Shown: positions 1-5,921, counted from the first letter of the stretch. The stretch is DNA of 5,955 nt from Fidelibacterota bacterium (GCA_030655795.1 JAUSPJ010000085.1:1-5955); one strand, 5' to 3'. The notes: generated by a model from the sequence alone, not told the origin. Translations and numbers: made by a program.

Positions 1-1536
1 AACCGTAGAACCGCATTTCCCGCACTTGATTTTGACTGCATCCACCCAGGGCCGGTGCGGGGAGTTGCCTTCGAATTCAGACCAGCCTTCGATAGCCCGT
101 TCCTTGAGTTCGGCTTTACTGCCAATCACCGTGATTTCGCCGCAGGACTTGCATTCATAAATTGGTAAAGCCAGGCCCCAGTAGCGTTTCTTGGAAATCA
201 TCCAGTCGTGCATATTTTTCAGCCAGTCCAGCTCGTGCTGCAGACCATAGTCGGGAATCCAGCGGATCTTACGGGTCACATCCATCATCGCCTGACGGAC
301 GCCGTCCATGGCAATAAACCACTCATCAACCAGGCGAAAAACCAGTTCGGTGCCGTGCAGCCAGCAGAAGGGGTAGCGGTGGGTGTACTGGTCAACGCGG
401 TATTTAAAGCCTTTTTCGTCGAGGTTTTTAAAAATATCTTTGTTAATGTCGATGACATTACGGCCGGTCAGCCAGTCAAATCCGTCGATATAATTACCAA
501 ACTCATCGAGCGGTGCAATGACGCTCAGGTCATACTTCTTGCTCAGTTCGTGGTCTTCCTGTCCGCAACCGGGTGCAATATGCACAATTCCGGTTCCTTC
601 GTCTTCGCTGATCTCCTCCCAGGGAATGACCACATGCTTCACATCTTTCTGTATAGTCAATTCATCGAAGGGACCTTTATATGTCCAGCCCAACATCTCT
701 TTACCGGAAATTGTGCCCAGGACTGTAAAATCACCATTGATGACCTCATTCTGACGACCGTCAACCAGATAGTAAATATCATCACCCTGCTTCACTTTGA
801 CATAAGGTTTATCCGGGTGAACGGCCGCGGCTGTATTGGAGCTCAGTGTCCAGGGGGTGGTGGTCCAGACCAGCAGGTATTCATTCTCACGACCATCAAC
901 CGGAAAGCGCACCGTAATACTCGCGTGGGTCATTTCCCGGTAGCCTTCCGTGGCAATCTCATGCTCCGAAAGAGCCGCGCCGCAGCGGGGACACCAGGGC
1001 ATCACATCGTGACCTTTATAGATCCAGCCCCTTTCATGACATTTCTTCAGAAACAGCCAGATGGTATAATTATTTTCATCGGACATGGTAAAATAGGAAT
1101 TATCCCAGTCCATCCAGAAGCCCAGGCGAATCGACTGCTCGGTCTGGATTTTCGAGTACTTATAGACCCGCTCCTTACATTTATTAACAAACTTTTCAAT
1201 ACCGTATTCTTCGATATCGGTCTTGGATTTGAAGCCCAGTTCCTTCTCGACTTCCACTTCCACCCAGAGTCCCTGACAATCGAAACCGTTCTGATACCGG
1301 GTCCGGAAACCGTTCATCGCCTTATACCGCTGGAATACATCTTTATAGGTCCGGCCCCAGGCGTGATGCACACCCATCGGATTATTGGCCGTAATCGGCC
1401 CGTCGATAAATGACCATTTCGGGCCGTTGGCATTTTTTTCAACCAATCGTTTAAAGATCTGGTCTTTCTCCCAGAAATCCAGCATTTCATGCTCAAGGGC
1501 GATAAAATCTACAGATGCAGGAACCTTCTTGATCAC
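1..1536 (-). CDS. ileS: Isoleucyl-tRNA synthetase, N-terminal 512 residues (3' end beyond window)
   Basis: This enzyme activates isoleucine with ATP and charges tRNA-Ile in the cytoplasm. The reverse strand reads open from a GTG at 1536 to the window edge, 512 codons; the family is usually about 1,000 residues, so the second half, including KMSKS, is outside. Visible parts: N-terminal Rossmann half with GPITANNPMGVHHAWGRTYK (residues 46-65), where HIGH is replaced by GVHH (55-58); FDCQG (85-89) where WDCHG is usual; a zinc knuckle CPRCG (182-186); the CP1 editing domain with WTTTPWTL (224-231) and GTGIVHIAPGCGQED (314-328); CWLH (391-394), where the second Cys of the usual CWRC is His; and WMISKKRYWG (445-454) on return to the catalytic fold. 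Two further CxxC pairs lie at 462-465 and 505-508. The GTG start is supported by AAGGAGG nine bases upstream. It follows mtnP on the same strand after 80 bases. I believe this is the IleRS2 type; identity as ileS is very secure, the subtype less so. Confidence 0.96.
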   Translation of the reverse strand, partial: MIKKVPASVDFIALEHEMLDFWEKDQIFKRLVEKNANGPKWSFIDGPITANNPMGVHHAWGRTYKDVFQRYKAMNGFRTRYQNGFDCQGLWVEVEVEKELGFKSKTDIEEYGIEKFVNKCKERVYKYSKIQTEQSIRLGFWMDWDNSYFTMSDENNYTIWLFLKKCHERGWIYKGHDVMPWCPRCGAALSEHEIATEGYREMTHASITVRFPVDGRENEYLLVWTTTPWTLSSNTAAAVHPDKPYVKVKQGDDIYYLVDGRQNEVINGDFTVLGTISGKEMLGWTYKGPFDELTIQKDVKHVVIPWEEISEDEGTGIVHIAPGCGQEDHELSKKYDLSVIAPLDEFGNYIDGFDWLTGRNVIDINKDIFKNLDEKGFKYRVDQYTHRYPFCWLHGTELVFRLVDEWFIAMDGVRQAMMDVTRKIRWIPDYGLQHELDWLKNMHDWMISKKRYWGLALPIYECKSCGEITVIGSKAELKERAIEGWSEFEGNSPHRPWVDAVKIKCGKCGSTV

Positions 1537-1545
1537 CGGTTCAAA

Positions 1546-1552
1546 CCTCCTT
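1546..1552 (-). promoter_or_regulatory. Ribosome binding site of ileS
   Basis: On the reverse strand this reads AAGGAGG, a near-perfect Shine-Dalgarno, followed by a nine-base spacer and the GTG at 1536. It decides the ileS start: no ATG in the same frame lies nearby, and the protein begins with VIKKVPASVDF, a normal IleRS N-terminus. The 80-base gap to mtnP has no T-box-like structure that I can see. Confidence 0.8.
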
Positions 1553-1616
1553 ACGGGTATTAACGATACAATTCATTTCAAATAAGAGGGGTAGTTTAAT
1601 CATTTCAGCTAAAAGT

Positions 1617-2477
1617 TCAAGGGTAATATTTTTCCAGCAGCAGCGAATAACGCTCCTTTAATGCCGGTGACAACAGCTTAATATCCGAATAAATAGCCGG
1701 TTTTAAGGCATTGCTGCAATCGCATTGACATTCCGGGAATGGGAATTTTTCAATGAATCCCGCCACAACTTTTCCGGCGCTTTCCAAAGATTTTTTCAGA
1801 TTTACCACAATCGCCGGAACATTAACGGCTTCTTCTTTCCAGCTGTCATAATCGGTGACCTGGGCAATGGTGCCAAAATGCAGTTCCGCTTCGCGGCAGA
1901 GCCGGGCTTCGTACATATTGGTCATACCCACAACGGACATTCCCCAGGAGCGGTAGAGATTTGACTCCGCCCGGGTTGAAAAGGCCGGTCCCTGAATATT
2001 CACATAACTACCGTTTTCAGTATAGCGGACACCCTGTTCTTTCGCAATGCCGATCAGTTGACCATGTATACAGGGACAAACCGGATCACCAAAAGAAATA
2101 TGCACCGCCGCGCCCTGGTCAAAAAATGTGTCGCTGCCCTGTTCTTTGGTCCGGTCAAGATATTGATCGATAAAGATAATTGAACCCGGTTCAATCTCTT
2201 CCTGGAAACTGCCCACGGCCGAGATTGTAATAACATGGGTCACGCCGAGCTTTTTCAGGCCCCAGACATTCGCCCGGTAGTTTATTTTATCGGGCAGGAT
2301 GGTATGATTTCTGCCATGACGGGGAATAAATACAATTTCCCGACCATTTATTTTACCAATGCTAAAATCATCGGAAGCATCCCCGAAGGGCGTCTTCAGC
2401 GTGATGTGCTTTGATTCACCAAGTCCAACCAGATCATAAAAACCGGTTCCGCCAATAATTCCTAATTTTGCTTCCAT
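1617..2477 (-). CDS. mtnP: S-methyl-5'-thioadenosine phosphorylase
   Basis: The enzyme cleaves 5'-methylthioadenosine (by-product of polyamine and other SAM-dependent synthesis) with phosphate to adenine and methylthioribose-1-phosphate, feeding methionine and purine salvage in the cytoplasm. The 286-residue product has the family's normal length. Motifs in order: GIIGGTGFYD (6-15, phosphate loop), RHGRNH (53-58), NYRANVWGLKKLG (66-78), SAVGS (86-90), IQGPAFSTRAES (161-172), GMTNMYEA (184-191) and TDYDSW (208-213). The TDYD aspartates indicate preference for 6-aminopurines, separating it from guanosine/inosine phosphorylases. The C-terminal CQCDC (250-254) resembles the Cys-rich tail of many microbial MTAPs. 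I chose the ATG at 2477; a reading frame open upstream to 2702 runs through palindromic intergenic DNA and is not protein-like. GTG at 2480 is one codon upstream and in frame. ileS follows 80 bases downstream and may be co-transcribed. Confidence 0.95.
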   Translation of the reverse strand: MEAKLGIIGGTGFYDLVGLGESKHITLKTPFGDASDDFSIGKINGREIVFIPRHGRNHTILPDKINYRANVWGLKKLGVTHVITISAVGSFQEEIEPGSIIFIDQYLDRTKEQGSDTFFDQGAAVHISFGDPVCPCIHGQLIGIAKEQGVRYTENGSYVNIQGPAFSTRAESNLYRSWGMSVVGMTNMYEARLCREAELHFGTIAQVTDYDSWKEEAVNVPAIVVNLKKSLESAGKVVAGFIEKFPFPECQCDCSNALKPAIYSDIKLLSPALKERYSLLLEKYYP

Positions 2478-2479
2478 CA

Positions 2480-2487
2480 CTCCTTCT
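2480..2487 (-). promoter_or_regulatory. Ribosome binding site of mtnP, unusually close to the start
   Basis: The reverse strand reads AGAAGGAG, then TG, then ATG. Only two bases separate the GGAG core from the ATG at 2477, shorter than the usual five to nine. An in-frame GTG overlaps the end of the motif. The site still rules out the long upstream extension of the reading frame and places the start beside the GIIGG phosphate loop. Confidence 0.55.
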
Positions 2488-2573
2488 ATTTTAACGGTGA
2501 AATTTAGACCAAGAGCCCCAAAAAAACAACCAAAATGCCGGGGCGGTTTACCGTTATATTCAGCCGCTTTGAC

Positions 2574-2596
2574 GTTCTTAAGTACAACTTGGGAAC
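2574..2596. repeat. Imperfect palindrome, first copy of a GTTC...GAAC element
   Basis: GTTCTTAAGT and ACTTGGGAAC pair over ten positions, two of them G-T wobbles, around the loop ACA. The right half continues into GGGAACGAGA (2591-2600), a decamer that recurs at 2617-2626 and, with one change, at 2676-2685. It looks like a decayed relative of the perfect palindrome at 2656-2684. Confidence 0.6.
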
Positions 2597-2655
2597 GAGA
2601 TCGGCGGGTGCACCCCGGGAACGAGAGACGGGTGTTGAAAGTGACGTTATTGCTA

Positions 2656-2684
2656 CTGGTTCCCAAATTATATTTGGGAACCAG
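2656..2684. repeat. Perfect palindrome with 13-bp arms
   Basis: CTGGTTCCCAAAT (2656-2668) and ATTTGGGAACCAG (2672-2684) are exact reverse complements around a three-base loop TAT. No T-run follows directly on either strand, and the site lies upstream of both flanking genes, so a rho-independent terminator is unlikely. It is better read as a dispersed palindromic repeat or a cruciform-forming site. Confidence 0.8.
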
Positions 2685-2768
2685 AGAAGATTCACTGATC
2701 ACAATTTTTTTCTTGCATCTAATGTCTTTTTTTTTTCAATTTGAGATGTCTTTTAAATGGGCAATGAT

Positions 2769-2802
2769 GAAGCGGCTCTGGGCCGCTCGCCCGAAACGCT
2801 TC
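2769..2802. repeat. GC-rich hairpin with two alternative pairings
   Basis: AGCGGC (2771-2776) pairs with GCCGCT (2782-2787) around a five-base loop. Alternatively GAAGCG (2769-2774) pairs with CGCTTC (2797-2802). The two helices share bases and exclude each other. AATGAT flanks the structure as a direct repeat (2763-2768 and 2803-2808). Its function is unknown. Confidence 0.5.
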
Positions 2803-2932
2803 AATGATCTTTGAAATGAGTTTCTGATTGTTGCTATAGCGACGGAGAGATTCATACAATACTGCCGTTGCCACGGGAAATACTACAGGAAATTGTTAAA
2901 ACAGTTCACTTTTTGGTGGACATGATAAGTAA

Positions 2933-2975
2933 CCCCCGAATTTCCCATCAGGGACTCCCTTGGAGAATTTGGGGG
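2933..2975. repeat. Three-way-junction palindrome
   Basis: The outer stem pairs CCCCCGAATT (2933-2942) with AATTTGGGGG (2966-2975), ten pairs with one G-T wobble. Inside it two four-pair hairpins stand back to back: TCCC-atca-GGGA (2943-2954) and CTCC-ctt-GGAG (2955-2965). No base at the junction is left unpaired. The element ends 72 bases before the start codon of the 151-aa gene and could lie in its 5' leader, or could be a mobile palindromic repeat. There is no T-run, so it is not a normal terminator. Confidence 0.7.
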
Positions 2976-3047
2976 CTGCTCTGCGCAATGGCCAAGATAT
3001 TAAATGTGTATATCAACGAATGATAAACCAAACAAAAGAAGGATAAG

Positions 3048-3503
3048 ATGCCTGAAACCAATCGCGTTGCCATTCAAATCAGTGATGACGACGCCACGGC
3101 GATCGATACGGAGTTGACCAGCCTGGAAGAAAAACTGGCGAACTACTTGATTGCCTTGTCCACGGACGAACGGCGGGGCCTGCCGAAGATGAAAGACAAG
3201 ACCTATGCCTTTGTTCAAAAAACCGTGGATTATACCGCGAGCGATCCCAATTTCGTACCCGATTTCATGGATGCCGAAGCCTTGAAGATTGATTTTGGGG
3301 CGGTGAGTACTTTAAACACTATCTTTCGCCGGATCGAAAAATTGCGCGGTAATCTTGACGATACGATCCTGCTGTCCGGGAGCGAAGCTTACAACCCAGC
3401 GCTGCACTACTACAACAGCGTGAAAATGTCGGCCAGGGCCAATGTGCCCGGCGCTAAAGAGATATACGAAGACCTCAAGCAGCGTTTCGGCAAGAATGGC
3501 TGA
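3048..3503 (+). CDS. Conserved hypothetical protein, 151 aa
   Basis: I cannot name a function. The product is a soluble, acidic-to-neutral, probably mostly helical protein with no signal peptide, membrane segment or metal-binding cluster. A charged segment LSTDERRGLPKMKDKTYAF (37-55) and a C-terminal block with GSEAYNPALHYYNSVKMS (111-128) and NVPGAKEIYEDLKQRF (132-147) match my memory of a family of roughly 150-residue uncharacterised bacterial proteins with the same layout (Km.dKs.aFv, then GSe.y, then a closing LkkRF). That recollection is not verified. The ATG is preceded by GAAGGA with four bases between. It stands alone: mtnP is divergent upstream and repeats follow. Its GC content (about 53% in one sampled line) matches mtnP and ileS, not the AT-rich genes downstream, so it looks native. 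Confidence 0.85.
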   Translation: MPETNRVAIQISDDDATAIDTELTSLEEKLANYLIALSTDERRGLPKMKDKTYAFVQKTVDYTASDPNFVPDFMDAEALKIDFGAVSTLNTIFRRIEKLRGNLDDTILLSGSEAYNPALHYYNSVKMSARANVPGAKEIYEDLKQRFGKNG

Positions 3504-3544
3504 AAATGGGTTGTTGTAACTTCGGTGATTTGACAAAAAGGATA

Positions 3545-3901
3545 CAAAATCGGAGTTCCGGAATGCAAAATCCTTGTTCAGAGGTTCAAACGATACATAT
3601 GAAACGACAAAATCCTTGTTTGGAATTCCGAACGATACATATCAAATAACAAAATCCTTTCTCAGAGGTTCAAACGATACATCCAAAACAACAAAATTGT
3701 TGTTTGGAACATCAAACAGTACATATAAAACAACAAAATCCTTGTTTGGAGGTTCAAACGATACATACGAAACAACAAAATCTTTGTTCAGAGGTCCAAA
3801 CGATACATATCAAACAAGAAATTTGTTGTTTTTTACTTCAAACGCGAGGTCCAGAACAAGGAATTTGCTGTTCGGAGCATCAAAAAGTATGGTAAAAACA
3901 G
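3545..3901. repeat. 42-bp tandem repeat array, about eight units
   Basis: Units start at 3566, 3608, 3650, 3692, 3734, 3776, 3818 and 3860, each exactly 42 bases, preceded by a shortened 21-base unit at 3545. Most units open with CAAAATCCTTGTT, and the most constant inner block is CAAACGATACAT. The first six units are close to each other; the last two have drifted strongly. Several units can form a small GTTTG...CAAAC hairpin. At the junction of units three and four AAACAACA and TGTTGTTT face each other. There are no unique spacers, so it is not CRISPR. It resembles a decaying minisatellite; its strict period is a multiple of three, which keeps one frame open. Confidence 0.9.
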
Positions 3902-3977
3902 GAAACCCGGGAATATCTATAAGGTCTATGAAATACAAAAGGAGGGAAAATGGAATCAGGTCCAAAAAGAGAACCCT

Positions 3978-3996
3978 GCCCGCCAGGCAGGCGGGC
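3978..3996. repeat. GC-rich hairpin, 7-bp arms
   Basis: GCCCGCC and GGCGGGC pair perfectly around AGGCA. An overlapping alternative pairs CCTGCC with GGCAGG. No T-run follows. It touches the next hairpin at 3996, so the three palindromes here form one cluster. Confidence 0.7.
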
Positions 3997-4026
3997 CCGC
4001 AGATGAGTAGCGGTTCGATCTGCGGG
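3996..4026. repeat. Hairpin with 9-bp arms
   Basis: CCCGCAGAT (3996-4004) and ATCTGCGGG (4018-4026) are exact reverse complements separated by 13 bases. It directly abuts the hairpin at 3978-3996, sharing one base, and lies ten bases before the long palindrome at 4037. Confidence 0.7.
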
Positions 4027-4036
4027 GTGGCCTGGA

Positions 4037-4069
4037 AACCTTGCGAAGGTTCAAAACCTTCGCAAGGTT
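4037..4069. repeat. Perfect palindrome with 15-bp arms
   Basis: AACCTTGCGAAGGTT (4037-4051) and AACCTTCGCAAGGTT (4055-4069) are exact reverse complements around CAA. Each arm is itself nearly self-complementary (AACCTT...AAGGTT), so several folds are possible. It lies 47 bases before the propeller gene, and no T-run follows. It resembles palindromic intergenic repeats I recall from Bacteroidetes-like genomes, which is unverified. A role as a transcription barrier or 5' leader structure is possible. Confidence 0.85.
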
Positions 4070-4116
4070 AGAACATTGTAGTAATAACTTTAACCATTAT
4101 CACGGGAGAAGTAAAA

Positions 4117-5193
4117 ATGAAAAAGATTACACTGTTTTTATTAATCTTTATTTCAACAGTTGGATTCGGTAAAGATACAATTAATTCGGAAAAAACATTT
4201 GAATTGAAAAAACAGACCGGTAAGAAAACTAAAATTTCACAAGTATCTTCCTACGGGTATGCAATTCTAAGTGAAGGAGATGATTTTTTTCTACTTGAAT
4301 ATGGGAAGAATTTTGAAAAAGTATTTATTTGTTCAAAAGCAGATAAAACATCACCGGAACAAAAAGGCGCCAGAGTAAGATTCAGTACAAATGACCGGTA
4401 TTTATGTATTAACAAGACGGAAGCGAATAGAAAGACCCTTGAAATATATGATACGGTCAGCAAAAATACCAAACAGATAAAGACAGAAGTCGGCAATGTG
4501 GTAAACGCCTCAGTATTCGATATGGATAATATCATTTATCAAGTAAGAACAGAAGAAAACGAGGCCAAAACGTATTTAATCCGAAATGGCGGAGAACCGG
4601 TATTTATTACAGATGGACTAGGCGGAAGATGGTCACCCAATGGTAAATGGTTTTTAGTAGAAGAAAGTCAAACAAATCCTGATAAAAGTTCAAAAAAGAA
4701 AAGAATAATAATGTTATCAATATTTGATTCCGATGGAAATAAAATGATTGAGACAAATGAATTCGGTACATCGAATTGGATAAGATGGTCGCCTACGTCT
4801 GATAAAATCGTCTATACAGAATTTGGTAGCGCCGGATTTTACATTATCTATTTAAATGATAAAAACGGGGAACTGTCAATCGATCATTCATACCATTTCC
4901 GACCAGATAAGGATGTAAATAATTACTATGGAACATTGGAACCCGAATTTTCTCAGGACGGTACAAAAATATCTTTTATAAGATCTGATGAAGACGGTCA
5001 TTATACGTATAATCAAAATATCTGGATTTTGGAGGACGGTTCTTACCGATACTACCAGGTTTCTGACTTTTCAAATGCCCAGATAAACGATGTGACCTGG
5101 TTGAAAAGTAATGAATTATCGGTCATCAAAGAAGATATTTCCGATAGAAGTAACATCGAGATTCACAGTGTAAAATTAGGGAGGCAGCAATGA
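4117..5193 (+). CDS. Secreted TolB/WD40-like beta-propeller protein
   Basis: The 358-residue product starts with a clear signal peptide (MKKITLFLLIFISTVGFG, hydrophobic residues 5-17, cleavage probably near 18). No lipobox cysteine is present, so it should be released to the periplasm or outside rather than lipid-anchored. The rest reads as beta-propeller blades of the PD40/TolB type: GGRWSPNGKWFLVEE (169-183), WIRWSPTSDKIVYTE (221-235), EPEFSQDGTKISFIR (275-289), and weaker blades near 86-98 and 325-337. Such propellers usually bind proteins or glycans and have no catalytic residues, so the ligand cannot be stated. GGGAG sits eight bases before the ATG. The stop overlaps the amidase start by ATGA, so the two are translationally coupled. 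The gene is AT-rich (about 25% GC in one sampled line) compared with upstream genes, which could mean later acquisition. The fold class is likely; the function is unknown. Confidence 0.85.
   Translation: MKKITLFLLIFISTVGFGKDTINSEKTFELKKQTGKKTKISQVSSYGYAILSEGDDFFLLEYGKNFEKVFICSKADKTSPEQKGARVRFSTNDRYLCINKTEANRKTLEIYDTVSKNTKQIKTEVGNVVNASVFDMDNIIYQVRTEENEAKTYLIRNGGEPVFITDGLGGRWSPNGKWFLVEESQTNPDKSSKKKRIIMLSIFDSDGNKMIETNEFGTSNWIRWSPTSDKIVYTEFGSAGFYIIYLNDKNGELSIDHSYHFRPDKDVNNYYGTLEPEFSQDGTKISFIRSDEDGHYTYNQNIWILEDGSYRYYQVSDFSNAQINDVTWLKSNELSVIKEDISDRSNIEIHSVKLGRQQ
5178..5184 (+). promoter_or_regulatory. Ribosome binding site of the amidase inside the propeller gene
   Basis: AGGGAGG lies five bases before the ATG at 5190 and within the last codons of the upstream gene. 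With the ATGA stop-start overlap it fixes the amidase start and implies coupled translation. Confidence 0.8.
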
Positions 5194-5921
5194 AAGTAGT
5201 ATCCAGCCATTTCCTTATTTCAAATATCATCTCGATTTTTTGTTTAATTATGTTACCATCCACATCGTATGCTGCCCGGGATTTTTCAGTTCTCATTGAT
5301 CCGGGGCATGGTGGAAGTAATGATAATGGCACTAACGGAACTCTCAATGGCACTACTTATTATGAAGATAATCTGAACCTGGATTATGCTAATAATCTTT
5401 ATAGTAAAATTGATAATAACTCCAGTCACCCGTTTCGATCATTTCAAACTCGGATAGCTGATGTAGAGTTATTAAATACAGATCGAGTAAAAATGGCAAA
5501 TAATGTATCAGGGACAGAAAAAGACGCTAATGACGATTATATTCCCTCAGGTGGTGTTGATATATTTCTCAGTATTCATTGCAACGGTGGAACCGCTAGT
5601 AATCCCGGTACAGAAACACTATATTATGAGACTTCAGATGCAGGAATGAAACTTGCAACAATAGTACATCAATTTTTTATGAAATCTGTCAGAGGCGTTT
5701 TTTCAAGCGCTAATTCAAGATGGATCAAATATAAAGATATAACTGTACTTCATAACACTGTTATGCCGGCTATCTTAGTTGAAACTGATTTTATGTGTGT
5801 TCAGGATGCTTTAGAGGCAATGATAACCAGTGACTATAAAAATGCAGTTGGAACTGGTCTTAATGACGCATTGCTTCTTGTAGATCCAGGATTTAAAAAT
5901 TATTGTTGGGGATTTACTTAA
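5190..5921 (+). CDS. Secreted N-acetylmuramoyl-L-alanine amidase (Amidase_3)
   Basis: The enzyme family cuts the amide bond between N-acetylmuramic acid and L-alanine of peptidoglycan, using zinc. The 243-residue product begins with a signal peptide (hydrophobic 8-22, probable cleavage after STSYA at 28). The catalytic domain follows at once: VLIDPGHGG with zinc ligand His40, YYEDNLNLDYANNL with zinc ligand Glu59, the TR...R...AN segment (88-104), FLSIHCNGG with zinc ligand His130, and VLHNTVMPAILVETDFM with catalytic Glu198. All expected metal and catalytic residues are therefore present. There is no SPOR, LysM, SH3 or AMIN domain, so it is a minimal, single-domain amidase. Its start overlaps the propeller gene by four bases. 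The partner propeller may target or control it; this is inference from the operon. The composition is AT-rich (37% GC in one sampled line). Which physiological role it plays (division, lysis of competitors, wall turnover) cannot be told. Only 34 bases follow the stop, with a weak ATCCT...AGGAT hairpin at 5936-5951 and no T-run visible. Confidence 0.93.
   Translation: MKVVSSHFLISNIISIFCLIMLPSTSYAARDFSVLIDPGHGGSNDNGTNGTLNGTTYYEDNLNLDYANNLYSKIDNNSSHPFRSFQTRIADVELLNTDRVKMANNVSGTEKDANDDYIPSGGVDIFLSIHCNGGTASNPGTETLYYETSDAGMKLATIVHQFFMKSVRGVFSSANSRWIKYKDITVLHNTVMPAILVETDFMCVQDALEAMITSDYKNAVGTGLNDALLLVDPGFKNYCWGFT

Larger units (their letters stand above)
2478..3047. other. Intergenic region between divergent mtnP and the 151-aa gene
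   Basis: This 570-base stretch separates divergently transcribed genes, so promoters for both must lie here or nearby. I could not pick a convincing -35/-10 pair for either. No RNA gene was recognised. Reading frames that cross it on either strand show no protein family and repeat fragments of the palindromes (for example LVPKLYLGT-like peptides), typical of translated intergenic repeats. It contains the separately listed hairpins at 2574-2596, 2656-2684, 2769-2802 and 2933-2975. Confidence 0.8.
3504..4116. other. Non-genic repeat region
   Basis: This 613-base stretch holds a 42-bp tandem repeat array (3545-3901) followed by three hairpins between 3978 and 4069. A reading frame beginning with TTG at 3574 stays open to 4071. 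It lacks a ribosome binding site at the right distance, differs between repeat units mostly by amino-acid-changing substitutions, and ends inside the hairpin DNA, so I do not call it a gene. Confidence 0.8.

Noticed and set aside
208..1413. Long plus-strand reading frame of 401 codons
   Set aside because: It lies antisense to the clear ileS sequence, has no recognisable motifs, and its amino-acid make-up is what the complement of a synthetase gene gives.
1537..1616. T-box leader for ileS
   Set aside because: The 80-base gap is too short, and I see neither a T-box-like sequence nor a terminator stem.
2656..2684. Rho-independent terminator
   Set aside because: The palindrome lies upstream of both divergent genes and has no adjacent T-run; the nearest one on the plus strand begins about 20 bases later.
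2478..2702. 75-residue N-terminal extension of mtnP
   Set aside because: The extension translates palindromic intergenic DNA; family proteins start right before the GIIGG loop, and a ribosome site sits at 2480-2487.
2497..2814. 105-codon plus-strand reading frame between the divergent genes
   Set aside because: It consists largely of translated palindromes and low-complexity T-rich sequence, with no family resemblance and no ribosome site.
3545..3901. CRISPR array
   Set aside because: The repeats are directly contiguous with no unique spacers, the units are divergent, and no cas genes are present.
4037..4069. Terminator for the repeat-region transcript
   Set aside because: The arms are perfect but no T-run follows on either strand; a dispersed palindromic repeat fits better.
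3574..4071. 165-codon frame through the 42-bp repeats
   Set aside because: It begins with TTG without a suitably placed ribosome site, changes between units are mostly non-synonymous, and the tail is translated hairpin DNA. A decayed coding repeat is not fully excluded.
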